From positions 1 through 50,340 of the forward strand of contig CAJTZD010000028.1 in NCBI GenBank assembly GCA_910584235.1: 50,340 nucleotides of DNA. The letters are read 5' to 3'. The notes below the pieces were generated by a model that was not told the origin of the DNA, did no database searches, and worked only from the letters and a program-made list of their open reading frames with translations. Shown here piece after piece: positions 7,925-15,858 of this stretch. The translations under genes were made by a program, and so were the position numbers. This stretch comes from an uncultured Acetatifactor sp. (GTDB lineage: Bacteria; Bacillota; Clostridia; Lachnospirales; Lachnospiraceae). Positions within the stretch are counted from its first letter, which is position 1. Every line of letters starts with the position of its first letter.

Positions 7925-10261
7925 TCAAAAAGTAACAGTAGCGGTTCCGCTCTTTTCAAAGGAGAGCAGGGTATCCTCTCCCTGAACAGACCATTCGGCG
8001 CCCTGGGCCGCAACAGGCTTTCCGGTTCCTTTCAGTACCACCCGGCAGGGCTTTTCCCCCTGGAAAGTCACCGTGTAAGTATCCCCTTTGCGCTCTATGA
8101 CAATGAAGGCCTCCTGCAGGGCTCCGCCGCTGTATACCACAGTCTCTGCCTTTCCGCCGTCCTTTATTCCATAGACCCGGAATGTGACGCCGTCGGCATA
8201 GTCATACACGGGACCGTCATCCTTTGCGCCCACGGCAATGACGCTGTTTTCCCGCACATACAGCGGAATGCTCAGGTACCCGTGCTTCTCTCGGTACCAC
8301 CGGCCGCCCTGCCTTGCTTCTCCTGTGAGGAAATTGGACCAGACGCCCTCCGGCAGGTAATATTCCGCCATGCCCTCTTCATTCAAAACAGGGGCTACCA
8401 GCAGGGAATCTCCCAGCATATACTGGTTTGCCAGGTAAGCGCAGTTTCTGTCCTCCGGGAACTCCAGCACCATGCTGCGCATCATGGGCACCCCTGTGCG
8501 GGAGGTTTCCACAGCGCACCGGTACAGATAAGGCATCAGGGACGCTTTCAACCTGGTAAAGAACCTTACTACGTCCACACTTTCCTCATCGTAGAGCCAG
8601 GGCACCCTGTAAGAGGAGGAGCCGTGGAGCCTGGAATGGGTGGAGAGCAGTCCGAAAGCGCACCAGCGCTTGTACACATCCGGCGTGGACTTGCTCTCGA
8701 AGCCGCCTATGTCATGGCTCCAGAAGCCGAAGCCCGAGCTGGTCAATGACAGTCCGCCCCGCAGGCTCTGCTCCATGGACTCGTAATCGGACCAGCAGTC
8801 GCCGCCCCAGTGCACCGGGAACTTCTGGCCTCCGGCGGTGGCGGAGCGGGCGAAGAGCACCGCCTCGCTTTTGCCCCGCTTCTCGGCCAGGATCTCATAC
8901 ACGGCCTTATTGTAGAGATAGGTGTAGAAATTATGCATCTTCATGGGATCCGAGCCGTCGTGGTACACCACATCCGTGGGAATCCGCTCGCCGAAGTCGG
9001 TCTTGAAGCAGTCCACGCCCATGTCCAGGAGCTTCTCCAGGCCCTGCTGATACCAGCGCACTGCCTCAGGGTTGGTGAAGTCTACCACAGCCATGCCGGA
9101 CTGCCACATATCCCACTGCCATACGCTGCCGTCAGGACGTTTTAGAAAATATCCTTTTTCCATTCCCTCATCGAACAGAGCCGATTCCTGCCCGATATAA
9201 GGATTGATCCAGACGCAGACTTTGATCCCTTTATCATGAATCCTGCCAAGCATCCCCTCCGGATCCGGGAACACGGCCTCGTCCCAGATAAAGTCCGTCC
9301 AGTGGAATTCTTTCATCCAGCAGCAGTCGAAATGGAACACGGACAGGGGAATCCCCCGCTCCAGCATGCCGTCGATAAAGCTCATGACTGTGGCCTCGTC
9401 GTAATCCGTGGTAAAGGAGGTGGACAGCCACAGGCCGAATGTCCAGGGGGCGGGCAGGGCGGGCTTTCCGGTGAGATCCGTATACCGCTCCAGCACCTCT
9501 TTCATGGAGGGGCCGTTCAAAAGATAATAATCCAGCATTTCTCCGGCTACGGAGAAGCCTGCTTTATTGACCTGTTCCGTGCCCACCTCAAAGTCCACCT
9601 GTTCCGGGTGGTTGACGAAGACGCCGTACCCTCTGCTTGACAGGTAGAAAGGGATGTTTTTGTAGGACTGTTCGGTACTGGTGCCGCCGTCCTGGTTCCA
9701 GACGGACACGGACTGGCCGTTTTTCACGAAAGCGCCGAAGCGCTCGCCCAGGCCGTAGATCTGCTCGTTCACGGACAGACCCAATTGCTGGCGCATGTAC
9801 GCGCCCTGGCCCCTGTCATAGGCCATGCCGGTCCAGTTCTCCTTGAGAAAGGCAAAATCCCTGCCCGCGCTTTTGGTCAAAAGCTCCCCGTCCCGCTCAT
9901 AGCGCATGGACCAGGGGCGCTTGCCCAAAATCAGGCTTAGATGCCCGCTTTTTACGGTGAGTGTCTCATCGGTCTCCTCTACCGTCAGAGCCTGTCCGCA
10001 GGGCTCGGCCAGCTCAAAGGCAGGGCCTTTCTTCAGGCCGCCCTTGTGGTGCCAGGCCTGGACGCGGATGACCTCGGGCGCGGGGGCGGTGATGCGCAGG
10101 GTGAGGTTGATGCCGTCTATGGTGTTTCCCCGGCCGTTTACCACGGCTGTGGGCGCACAGATTACTACTTCGTCTTCCGTAATCCGGCTGTCATAAATCT
10201 GCTGGGGAGAGAAGCTTGCGAAGCCCTCCTTTAATAACCAGCATCCGTTCTGAAATTTCAT
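7925..10261 (-). CDS. yicI: Glycoside hydrolase family 31, alpha-xylosidase (YicI type)
   Basis: A 778-residue cytoplasmic enzyme; E. coli YicI has 772. The N-terminal beta-sandwich holds FGLWLSTSFTTDYDE and IPLSVFHFDC. The TIM barrel carries the nucleophile in KTDFGERIPTDV (Asp about 422) and the GGDCW-x-x-Y-E-S-M segment that precedes the acid/base region. KTDFGE distinguishes the alpha-xylosidase branch, which releases alpha-xylose from isoprimeverose-like oligosaccharides of xyloglucan, from alpha-glucosidases (family knowledge). AAAGGAG 8 bases upstream fixes ATG 10261 as the start; an in-frame GTG six codons earlier overlaps that site. No signal peptide, so its substrate must be imported. 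TATAAT-like sequence at 10329-10334 (minus strand) may be its -10 box. Confidence 0.9.
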   Translation of the reverse strand: MKFQNGCWLLKEGFASFSPQQIYDSRITEDEVVICAPTAVVNGRGNTIDGINLTLRITAPAPEVIRVQAWHHKGGLKKGPAFELAEPCGQALTVEETDETLTVKSGHLSLILGKRPWSMRYERDGELLTKSAGRDFAFLKENWTGMAYDRGQGAYMRQQLGLSVNEQIYGLGERFGAFVKNGQSVSVWNQDGGTSTEQSYKNIPFYLSSRGYGVFVNHPEQVDFEVGTEQVNKAGFSVAGEMLDYYLLNGPSMKEVLERYTDLTGKPALPAPWTFGLWLSTSFTTDYDEATVMSFIDGMLERGIPLSVFHFDCCWMKEFHWTDFIWDEAVFPDPEGMLGRIHDKGIKVCVWINPYIGQESALFDEGMEKGYFLKRPDGSVWQWDMWQSGMAVVDFTNPEAVRWYQQGLEKLLDMGVDCFKTDFGERIPTDVVYHDGSDPMKMHNFYTYLYNKAVYEILAEKRGKSEAVLFARSATAGGQKFPVHWGGDCWSDYESMEQSLRGGLSLTSSGFGFWSHDIGGFESKSTPDVYKRWCAFGLLSTHSRLHGSSSYRVPWLYDEESVDVVRFFTRLKASLMPYLYRCAVETSRTGVPMMRSMVLEFPEDRNCAYLANQYMLGDSLLVAPVLNEEGMAEYYLPEGVWSNFLTGEARQGGRWYREKHGYLSIPLYVRENSVIAVGAKDDGPVYDYADGVTFRVYGIKDGGKAETVVYSGGALQEAFIVIERKGDTYTVTFQGEKPCRVVLKGTGKPVAAQGAEWSVQGEDTLLSFEKSGTATVTF

Positions 10262-10403
10262 GTTAGCTTCTCCTTTCACTTTTTTCGCGGGTGCGCGCGG
10301 AACCGCTTCGCGAACCCTGTAATCAGTATTATACTATGTAATAGCCATATTTGGTAGGGCGGATTGTATTTTGGGCGGCGAGCGCTCATAACGGCAAAAC
10401 AGC

Positions 10404-10432
10404 TTGACAAGGATGGAAATATTCTTTAAAGT
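10404..10432 (+). promoter_or_regulatory. SigA-type promoter of the DUF4365 cassette
   Basis: TTGACA (10404-10409), 17-base spacer, TAAAGT (10427-10432). It gives a start near 10439, about 40 bases ahead of the DUF4365 ATG, and rules out the longer frame that would begin inside the -35 box. Confidence 0.8.
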
Positions 10433-10478
10433 AAAGAGAGGCGGCTTTTATTCGGGCATTTATGGGGGAGGATATGCA

Positions 10479-10982
10479 ATGCACTCATCGCGTCAAAAAG
10501 AAGACATCAGCATCAGCTATATTTCCGCTCTGTGTGCGGATGCGGGCATATCATATGATATTCAACGCCATGATGATGACAGCACGGACGGAATTATGAA
10601 AAAACGCATATTTCTTGGTGATGGGATATTCTTTGATTCTGCCTTGAGAATACAGCTGAAATCTACTTCTTCCGTTTCGCAATATAAGGATAAAGGCGAC
10701 ATTATTACATATGCTTTAAAGGGAAAGAATTACAATGATTTATGCACTCCTGCTACCACGCCGATTATCCTTGGTCTTTTTGTAATGCCGGAAGAGGAAG
10801 CATCCTGGGTACAGTGGAGCAGGGAGGAATTATTGATTAAAGGCTGCATGTATTGGGCCGATTTTTCCAAAATGCCAAAATCGGATCATAAGGAAACGGT
10901 CACCATATCGATTCCCAAAGGCCATGTGGTAAATAAAGAGTTTTTGCTGGATATTTTGGAAAGACAGGCAAAGGAGGCATGA
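10479..10982 (+). CDS. DUF4365 domain protein, predicted PD-(D/E)XK-fold nuclease, 167 aa
   Basis: The start is ATG 10479, preceded by GGGGGAGG at 7 bases. After an N-terminal helix (the YISALCADAGISYDIQ region), the product shows the core pattern DDDSTDGIMKKRIF ... FDSALRIQLKSTSS: an acidic strand and then IQLKST, the Q-x-K version of the (D/E)-x-K catalytic strand seen in DUF4365. Later strands include PIILGLFVMPE and SWVQWSREELLIKGCMYWAD. DUF4365 is built on the same fold as Mrr-type and Holliday-junction nucleases; it occurs alone and beside defence genes (family knowledge). The stop and the next ATG are 1 base apart, so the two products are made together. Function is an inference. Confidence 0.75.
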   Translation: MHSSRQKEDISISYISALCADAGISYDIQRHDDDSTDGIMKKRIFLGDGIFFDSALRIQLKSTSSVSQYKDKGDIITYALKGKNYNDLCTPATTPIILGLFVMPEEEASWVQWSREELLIKGCMYWADFSKMPKSDHKETVTISIPKGHVVNKEFLLDILERQAKEA

Positions 10983-10983
10983 C

Positions 10984-12135
10984 ATGATTTATTCCGTGAA
11001 TTTAATGGATTTAACAGAAAAAATAAATCCGCTTTCTTTTGCCAAATATTTGAAAGATACGGGTTGGAGACAATATCCGTCAAGGCGGACGGATGTTAAG
11101 ATATTTCAATACATTGCTGCCGGCGGCGAGGCATTTCAGGTTATGGTTCCTATGGAGAAAATGCTTTTTGACTATAAGAATGCCATGTACCAGGCTGTTG
11201 AGACAGTGGCTCTGGCAGAAGCCAAATCCATGGATCAGCTTATGCTTTTTTTGCTGAATCCCAATACGGATATCCTGAAGATCAGACTGAACAGGAAAGG
11301 CGTAGAGGCTGGAAATATTTTATTTGATGACGCCATAAGGGTTTATGAAAGTGCCAGAAAATTGATAGCAGCGGCGACACAGGACATTTTACATCCAAGA
11401 AGATATCATCAGGGACGCCCGGAAGATGCCGTTTCAAGGTTTGTAAATAATTGCAAATTCGGCCAGACAGAAATTGGCAGCTATGTGGTATCTATCGTCT
11501 GTCCTTTTGCCGAATTGGATGAAACGGAAGGGTACAGACAACTGAGCATCTTTTCGGAGGAGGAACAATGTGCGAATTCGCTGACCCGTCAGGTGACAAA
11601 TCGTATTATGACAAATGTGTCATCTATTAAAAGTAACATTGATAATGGCGACTATGGCGAATTGGTGCCTGATGAGAAAGAACCGGTAATCAGTATAAAC
11701 TTTTACGAGGCGTTGGCAGGCCTCAATCCGGATATAGAAGATACGGATGTGGAATTCATTGCCCAGTGGTCGCCAGTGGTGAAAAAAAACCGCAGTACAA
11801 GCAACAGGATTCTATTGTCTCATGATTATCATCAACCAATTGTTTCCGCCATTGAGAAATTTCGAAAGACGGCAAATACAAAGCAGAAGATTCTGGGACG
11901 AATCAAGAGGCTGGAATCGGCTCCGGATGTGGCAAAACGTGATAAGGGGAAAATAACGATTGTTTATCTGGACGAAAATGACAGGAAACGGACAGTGACC
12001 GCGAATCTGTGTAAACGGGATTATGACAAGGCGATAGAAGCCCATGAAAAGGGGCTGCATGTAGAAGTGGTCGGTGAAATTGCAGGAAAGACAGGTAATA
12101 CGATGAACTGTGAATTTTTTGACATCATAGGGTAG
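10984..12135 (+). CDS. Uncharacterised partner of the DUF4365 protein, 383 aa
   Basis: I do not recognise a named domain. The N-terminus (GWRQYPSRRTDVKIFQYI, then EAFQVMVPMEKMLFDYKNAM) is followed by a helical stretch starting AVETVALAEAKSMDQLMLFL, by a segment with NPNTDILKIRLN, and by the block GQTEIGSYVVSIVCPF near residue 160. The D-Y-x-x-x-x-x-x-A-x-x-x-x-A and QTE-x-GSYVV-x-x-x-P pattern recurs, as far as I recall, in uncharacterised proteins of actinobacteria and firmicutes. A C-terminal domain of about 70 residues (KITIVYLDEND to NCEFFDIIG) looks like a small beta barrel. No signal peptide or membrane segment. It is translationally coupled to the DUF4365 gene and ends at its own terminator, so it should act with the nuclease-like protein. 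Confidence 0.75.
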   Translation: MIYSVNLMDLTEKINPLSFAKYLKDTGWRQYPSRRTDVKIFQYIAAGGEAFQVMVPMEKMLFDYKNAMYQAVETVALAEAKSMDQLMLFLLNPNTDILKIRLNRKGVEAGNILFDDAIRVYESARKLIAAATQDILHPRRYHQGRPEDAVSRFVNNCKFGQTEIGSYVVSIVCPFAELDETEGYRQLSIFSEEEQCANSLTRQVTNRIMTNVSSIKSNIDNGDYGELVPDEKEPVISINFYEALAGLNPDIEDTDVEFIAQWSPVVKKNRSTSNRILLSHDYHQPIVSAIEKFRKTANTKQKILGRIKRLESAPDVAKRDKGKITIVYLDENDRKRTVTANLCKRDYDKAIEAHEKGLHVEVVGEIAGKTGNTMNCEFFDIIG

Positions 12136-12149
12136 AGGGAAAGAAAATG

Positions 12150-12200
12150 CCTGACAGCTTTCGCCAGGTGTGGGAATTGTTTGGCTGTCAGGATTTTCTT
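12150..12200 (+). terminator. Terminator of the DUF4365 cassette
   Basis: CCTGACAGC (12150-12158) pairs perfectly with GCTGTCAGG (12184-12192), followed by ATTTTCTT. It closes the two-gene unit 15 bases after its last stop codon. Confidence 0.8.
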
Positions 12201-12219
12201 GAAAGTTTTTCTAAAACTA

Positions 12220-12248
12220 TGGAAAATCTGCTCCAAAACAGTTATAAT
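12220..12248 (+). promoter_or_regulatory. Probable promoter of the sugar isomerase-family gene
   Basis: A perfect -10 TATAAT (12243-12248) with a weak -35 TGGAAA (12220-12225) at 17 bases. The weak -35 suggests an activator or modest expression. Confidence 0.55.
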
Positions 12249-12303
12249 TTAAGTACAGGCAATTATTCGCTGCAATTACCAATATAAAAGGAGGACCATT
12301 CCC

Positions 12304-13788
12304 ATGAACAATTTGCCCAAAGTAAAAATCGGCGTCGTGGCCGTGAGCCGAGACTGCTTCCCTGAGAGCCTGTCCGTGAACAGGCGCAAAGCCCTGATGG
12401 AGGCTTATACCGCCAAGTACGGCACGGACGCCGTCTACGAGTGCCCCGTGTGCATCGTGGAGAGCGAGATCCACATGGTGCAGGCCTTAGAGGATATCAA
12501 GAAGAACGGCTGTAACGCCCTGTGCGTATACCTTGGGAACTTCGGTCCTGAGATTTCAGAGACCCTTTTGGCCAAGCATTTCGACGGCCCCGCCATGTAC
12601 ATAGCGGCTGCCGAGGAGAGCCAGAACGACCTGGTGGGCGGCAGGGGCGACGCCTACTGCGGCATGCTCAACGCCAGCTATAACTTAAAGCTGCGCAACG
12701 TGAAAGCCTACATCCCCGAGAACCCGGTGGGCACCGCGTCCGAGTGCGCCGACAGGATCCATGAGTTCATCCCCATCGCAAGAGCCATCGTGGGACTGAG
12801 CAGCTTAAAGATTATCTCTTTCGGCCCCCGGCCTCTGAATTTCCTGGCCTGCAACGCGCCCATCAAGCAGCTCTACAACCTGGGCGTGGAGATTGAGGAG
12901 AACTCCGAGCTGGATCTCTTCGAGGCATTCAAAAAGCACGAGGGAGACGAGAGGATCCCCGCCAAGGTAAAGGAGATGGAAGAGGAGCTGGGCGCGGGCA
13001 ACAAGAAGCCCGAGATTCTGCCCAAGCTGGCTCAGTATGAGCTGACGCTGCTTGACTGGATCGAGGCTCACAAGGGGTATCGTGAGTATGTGGCCATCGC
13101 CGGAAAATGCTGGCCCGCATTCCAGACCCAGTTCGGCTTCGTGCCCTGCTACGTGAACAGCCGCCTCACCGGCATGGGGATCCCCGTGTCCTGCGAGGTG
13201 GACATCTATGGGTGCCTTAGCGAATTCATCGGCACCTGCGTCAGCGAGGACGCCGTGACTTTGCTTGACATCAACAATACCGTGCCCGATGACATGTACG
13301 AGGATGCCATCCAGGGCAAATTTACCTACACCCATGGTGACACATTCATGGGCTTCCACTGCGGCAATACCAATACCAAGAAGCTGTCTTCCTGCAGCAT
13401 GAAGTACCAGATGATCATGGCCAGAACCCTGCCCGAGGAAGTGACCCAGGGGACGCTGGAGGGAGATATCATCCCCGGCGACATCACGTTCTACCGCCTG
13501 CAGTCCACCGCGGACAATAAGCTGCGGGCTTACATCGCCCAGGGCGAGGTGCTGCCCGTAGCCACCAAGTCCTTTGGCGGCATCGGCGTGTTCGCCATTC
13601 CGGAGATGGGTCGCTTCTACCGCCATGTGCTGATCGAGAAGAATTACCCTCATCACGGCGCGGTGGCTTTCGGCCATTTCGGAAAGGCTCTGTACGAGGT
13701 GTTCAAGTACATCGGCGTGCCCGTGGAGGATCTGAACTACAACCAGCCCAAGGGCGTGCTGTATCCTACGGAGAATCCGTTCGCGTAA
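12304..13788 (+). CDS. L-fucose/L-arabinose isomerase family protein, 494 aa
   Basis: A cytoplasmic ketol-isomerase-family protein. It opens with KIGVVAVSRDCFPESLS and has the family's Rossmann-like N-terminal domains, then the C-terminal metal-binding part. By position the likely Mn2+ ligands are Glu298 (CEVDIYG), Asp322 (LLDINNT) and His458 (FGHFG), matching the Glu/Asp/His trio of E. coli FucI (inference from pattern). AAAGGAGG precedes ATG 12304. Codons are strongly C/G-ending, unlike the AT-rich cassette just upstream. The substrate (fucose, arabinose, or another aldose) is not certain; nearby GH31 and GH127 genes point to plant-cell-wall sugars. It is followed at once by a terminator, so it is monocistronic. 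Confidence 0.85.
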   Translation: MNNLPKVKIGVVAVSRDCFPESLSVNRRKALMEAYTAKYGTDAVYECPVCIVESEIHMVQALEDIKKNGCNALCVYLGNFGPEISETLLAKHFDGPAMYIAAAEESQNDLVGGRGDAYCGMLNASYNLKLRNVKAYIPENPVGTASECADRIHEFIPIARAIVGLSSLKIISFGPRPLNFLACNAPIKQLYNLGVEIEENSELDLFEAFKKHEGDERIPAKVKEMEEELGAGNKKPEILPKLAQYELTLLDWIEAHKGYREYVAIAGKCWPAFQTQFGFVPCYVNSRLTGMGIPVSCEVDIYGCLSEFIGTCVSEDAVTLLDINNTVPDDMYEDAIQGKFTYTHGDTFMGFHCGNTNTKKLSSCSMKYQMIMARTLPEEVTQGTLEGDIIPGDITFYRLQSTADNKLRAYIAQGEVLPVATKSFGGIGVFAIPEMGRFYRHVLIEKNYPHHGAVAFGHFGKALYEVFKYIGVPVEDLNYNQPKGVLYPTENPFA

Positions 13789-13833
13789 TGCGCGGCGCGC
13801 TTGTATGGCGCATTTGACAAGGGAATCTGTTCT

Positions 13834-13868
13834 GAGAGGGGCGGGGCGAATGCTGCCGCCCTCTTTGC
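13834..13868 (+). terminator. Terminator of the isomerase-family gene
   Basis: GAGAGGGGCGG (13834-13844) pairs with CCGCCCTCT (13856-13864) with one bulged G, followed by TTTGCATT. Confidence 0.6.
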
Positions 13869-13898
13869 ATTCTATAACCAGAGAGGCTGAGAAATCTA

Positions 13899-14095
13899 TG
13901 CTGACGGTTACCAATATTTTGCACTGCTGCTTTCGGGGGAATTTACAAAGGAACTGAGAGGCAGATATGTGTCGTTCCGCGTCAGGCCCTTTGCGTACAG
14001 GGAAATTCTGGGAATATGCAGCGGAACTTGAGAAAGCTGTTTCTGTGACGGATTATCTGGTATGGGGAGGATTTCCCGGATGATTCGGAAAAACT
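13899..14095 (+). pseudogene. Decayed AAA_14/DUF4143-type ATPase fragment
   Basis: In one frame 13921 onward reads ALLLSGEFTKELRGRYVSF and then RVRPFAYREILGICSG. This is the strand-loop of AAA_14 ATPases (S-x-E-x-x-x-x-x-x-GR-x-x-x-F-x-x-x-PF-x-x-x-E). Just upstream LTVTN in another frame corresponds to the ITGSN motif, and downstream VSVTDYLVWGGFPG in a third frame matches the following Y-x-x-x-GG-x-P segment. Order is preserved but frames are broken and hundreds of residues are missing, so this is a relic, not a gene. The rest of the 13789-14190 gap holds only two terminators. Confidence 0.7.
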
Positions 14096-14098
14096 TAT

Positions 14099-14149
14099 AA
14101 GGCTTGCGATGCCCCGCGTCTTTGCGCAAGGGGGATCACAAGCCTTTTT
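14099..14149. terminator. Bidirectional hairpin terminator
   Basis: AAGGCTTG (14099-14106) pairs with CAAGCCTT (14139-14146), extended inside by GATGCCCC/GGGGGATC, then TTTTT on plus. It probably ends the small membrane protein gene on the minus strand. Confidence 0.75.
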
Positions 14150-14190
14150 GACATACCGGTCCGCAAACCATATCGAAAAATGCGGTGGCA

Positions 14191-14304
14191 TCAGTCCTCC
14201 GCGTCATCCACGTCCGCCGCCACCGCGGATACCACGCTGGAGACTACGGATATGACAACCGCGATGATAATGATTAGCAAACCTCCGCCTAATACAATGA
14301 ACAT
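14191..14304 (-). CDS. Small single-pass membrane protein, 37 aa
   Basis: AGGAGG lies 9 bases before ATG 14304, fixing a 37-residue product; the longer frame on this strand has no ribosome site. The peptide is almost entirely a membrane helix (MFIVLGGGLLIIIIAVVISV, continuing VVSSVVSA) ending in the acidic tail ADVDDAED. A terminator follows 40 bases later. Such small hydrophobic proteins are usually missed in annotation; the role is unknown and neither a toxin nor a regulator can be claimed from sequence. Confidence 0.6.
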   Translation of the reverse strand: MFIVLGGGLLIIIIAVVISVVSSVVSAVAADVDDAED

Positions 14305-14550
14305 GATGCAAATCCTCCTGTCAGATTTCTTTAAAATTAAGGCCTGTGGGCCGTTTCGTGCCTGGAATGAAAATATTGTACCATATCCGTCGGGAAATCT
14401 CAACTGCTTTTCACGGTCTGTTTTCATTTTTATATTTTGGAAATAGTAGTTGTGCCTCCGCGCCGTTTTTGGTATGATCTTATTGACACTGACAGATCAG
14501 GCGGATGCCGGGGACTCGGGCAGAAGCCGGTAGTTTTAGGGAGGGATCAG

Positions 14551-15585
14551 ATGATTACGATTTCCCTGTGTATGATTGTAAAAAATGAAGAGAAGATATT
14601 GGAGCGATGCTTAGACAGCGTGGCCGACCTGGTGGATGAGATCGTCATAGCGGACACGGGCTCCACGGATGCCACCAAGGAGATCGCCCGGCGCTATACC
14701 GAAAAAGTCTACGACTTTCCATGGATTGACGATTTCAGCGCGGCCAGGAATTTTGTGTTTTCCAAGGCTACTCAGGAATATATATATTCTGCGGACGCGG
14801 ATGAGGTGCTCTCTCCGGAGAACAGGGAGCGGTTCCGGCGTCTGAAAGAGACATTACTCTTAGAGGTAGAAATCGTACAGATGAAGTATGCCAATCAGCT
14901 CCGGTTCAATACGGTGTACAATTACGATGAAGAGTACCGCCCCAAGCTCTTTAAAAGGAAGCGGGATTTCGTCTGGGAGGCCCCTATCCATGAAACAGTG
15001 CGGCTGGAGCCCGTGGTGTACGACAGCGATATCGTCATCACCCATCTGCCCCAGGAGTGCCATGCCAAGCGGGATCTGGCCAATTTCCACCGGCACTGGC
15101 AGGAGGGCTATCGGCTTTCCAAAAGACTTCTGGGCCTTTACGCCAGAGAGCTGATGCTGGCCGGGGATAAGGAGGATTTCCTGGAGGCGGCGGGAACCTT
15201 TATGGAGGCGGCTGCGGACAATGGGCGGGACGGCGAGGAGATGGCCCAGGCCTGCTGCGTGGTGGCAAAGGCGGCCAGGCTGGCGGAGGACATGGTGAAT
15301 TTCTTCAAGTATACTTCCAAGGTCATCGCGCAGGATCCCTGTTCGGAGATTTGCTGCGAGATGGGGCATTTTTATGAGGAACTTGCGGACTGGGAGGAGG
15401 CGGCCATATGGTACTACAATGCCGTCTACGAGACCCGGCCCATATTGGCCCTGCAGTCCGGGGGGAGAGAAAGTCTGGAGGGGCTTATCCGCTGCTATGA
15501 AGCCCTGGAGTGCCCCGGACAGGCGGATATCTACAGAGAGGAGCTGCGCAGCCGGGGGGATGAAGAGGAGGTTTCTGAACCGTGA
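14551..15585 (+). CDS. Family 2 glycosyltransferase with TPR-like C-terminus, 344 aa
   Basis: GGGAGGG precedes ATG 14551; an earlier in-frame ATG at 14437 lacks a ribosome site and would add residues outside the fold. The GT-A domain begins ITISLCMIVKNEEKILERCL, has the strand DEIVIADTGSTDAT, and the metal-binding DxD as SADADEV. FVWEAPIHETV is the acceptor-side motif of the SunS-like/TPR glycosyltransferase group. Residues about 205-340 are helical repeats. Such enzymes add sugars to proteins or peptides or build surface glycans. No other glycan gene adjoins it, so the acceptor is unknown. Confidence 0.88.
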   Translation: MITISLCMIVKNEEKILERCLDSVADLVDEIVIADTGSTDATKEIARRYTEKVYDFPWIDDFSAARNFVFSKATQEYIYSADADEVLSPENRERFRRLKETLLLEVEIVQMKYANQLRFNTVYNYDEEYRPKLFKRKRDFVWEAPIHETVRLEPVVYDSDIVITHLPQECHAKRDLANFHRHWQEGYRLSKRLLGLYARELMLAGDKEDFLEAAGTFMEAAADNGRDGEEMAQACCVVAKAARLAEDMVNFFKYTSKVIAQDPCSEICCEMGHFYEELADWEEAAIWYYNAVYETRPILALQSGGRESLEGLIRCYEALECPGQADIYREELRSRGDEEEVSEP

Positions 15586-15595
15586 TGCGGGTAGA

Positions 15596-15675
15596 AAACA
15601 TTCGCCGATCTGCAGCCATTTTCCCTCGTGGATGGCTCTGAAAATGTCACGGCAGATATTGTTCCTCCGTGTATC
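15596..15675 (-). pseudogene. Possible remnant of a WYL-domain protein
   Basis: The minus strand reads CRDIFRAIHEGKWLQI, close to the start of WYL-domain proteins of Lachnospiraceae (IF-x-AIHE-x-x-W-L-x-IEY). The match is about 20 residues and the surrounding frame is broken. The rest of 15586-15858 shows nothing I can assign. Confidence 0.35.
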
Positions 15676-15858
15676 ATCCACAGACAGGGTATTGCCGCCG
15701 GGGCGTGAGCACGAGAGGGACTGTGGAAGTTCAGTGACTTGGATGACAACCGCCCGATGTTTGCCTGCGGCGGAACATAAGGACAAAAAGGTCTGCAGTC
15801 AGGATTCGCGGCATATTTTACTGACGTGCAGTAAAAAAAGAGAAAGAAGGACGACAGA

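Noticed and set aside
10404..10478. Longer start for the DUF4365 gene
   Set aside because: The TTG start would lie inside the -35 box; the internal ATG has a strong ribosome site.
7925..13788. GH31 enzyme plus isomerase-family gene as a sulfoquinovose (sulfo-TAL-like) pathway
   Set aside because: The GH31 active-site segment is of the alpha-xylosidase type, the genes are on opposite strands with an unrelated cassette between, and no transaldolase or sulfo-sugar transporter is present.
12805..13914. 369-codon open frame on the minus strand
   Set aside because: Antisense shadow of the isomerase-family gene; low-complexity composition and no ribosome site.
15586..15858. Riboswitch or T-box upstream of the HisC-type gene
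   Set aside because: No T-box sequence, specifier hairpin or antiterminator is visible; the region instead contains a possible WYL relic.
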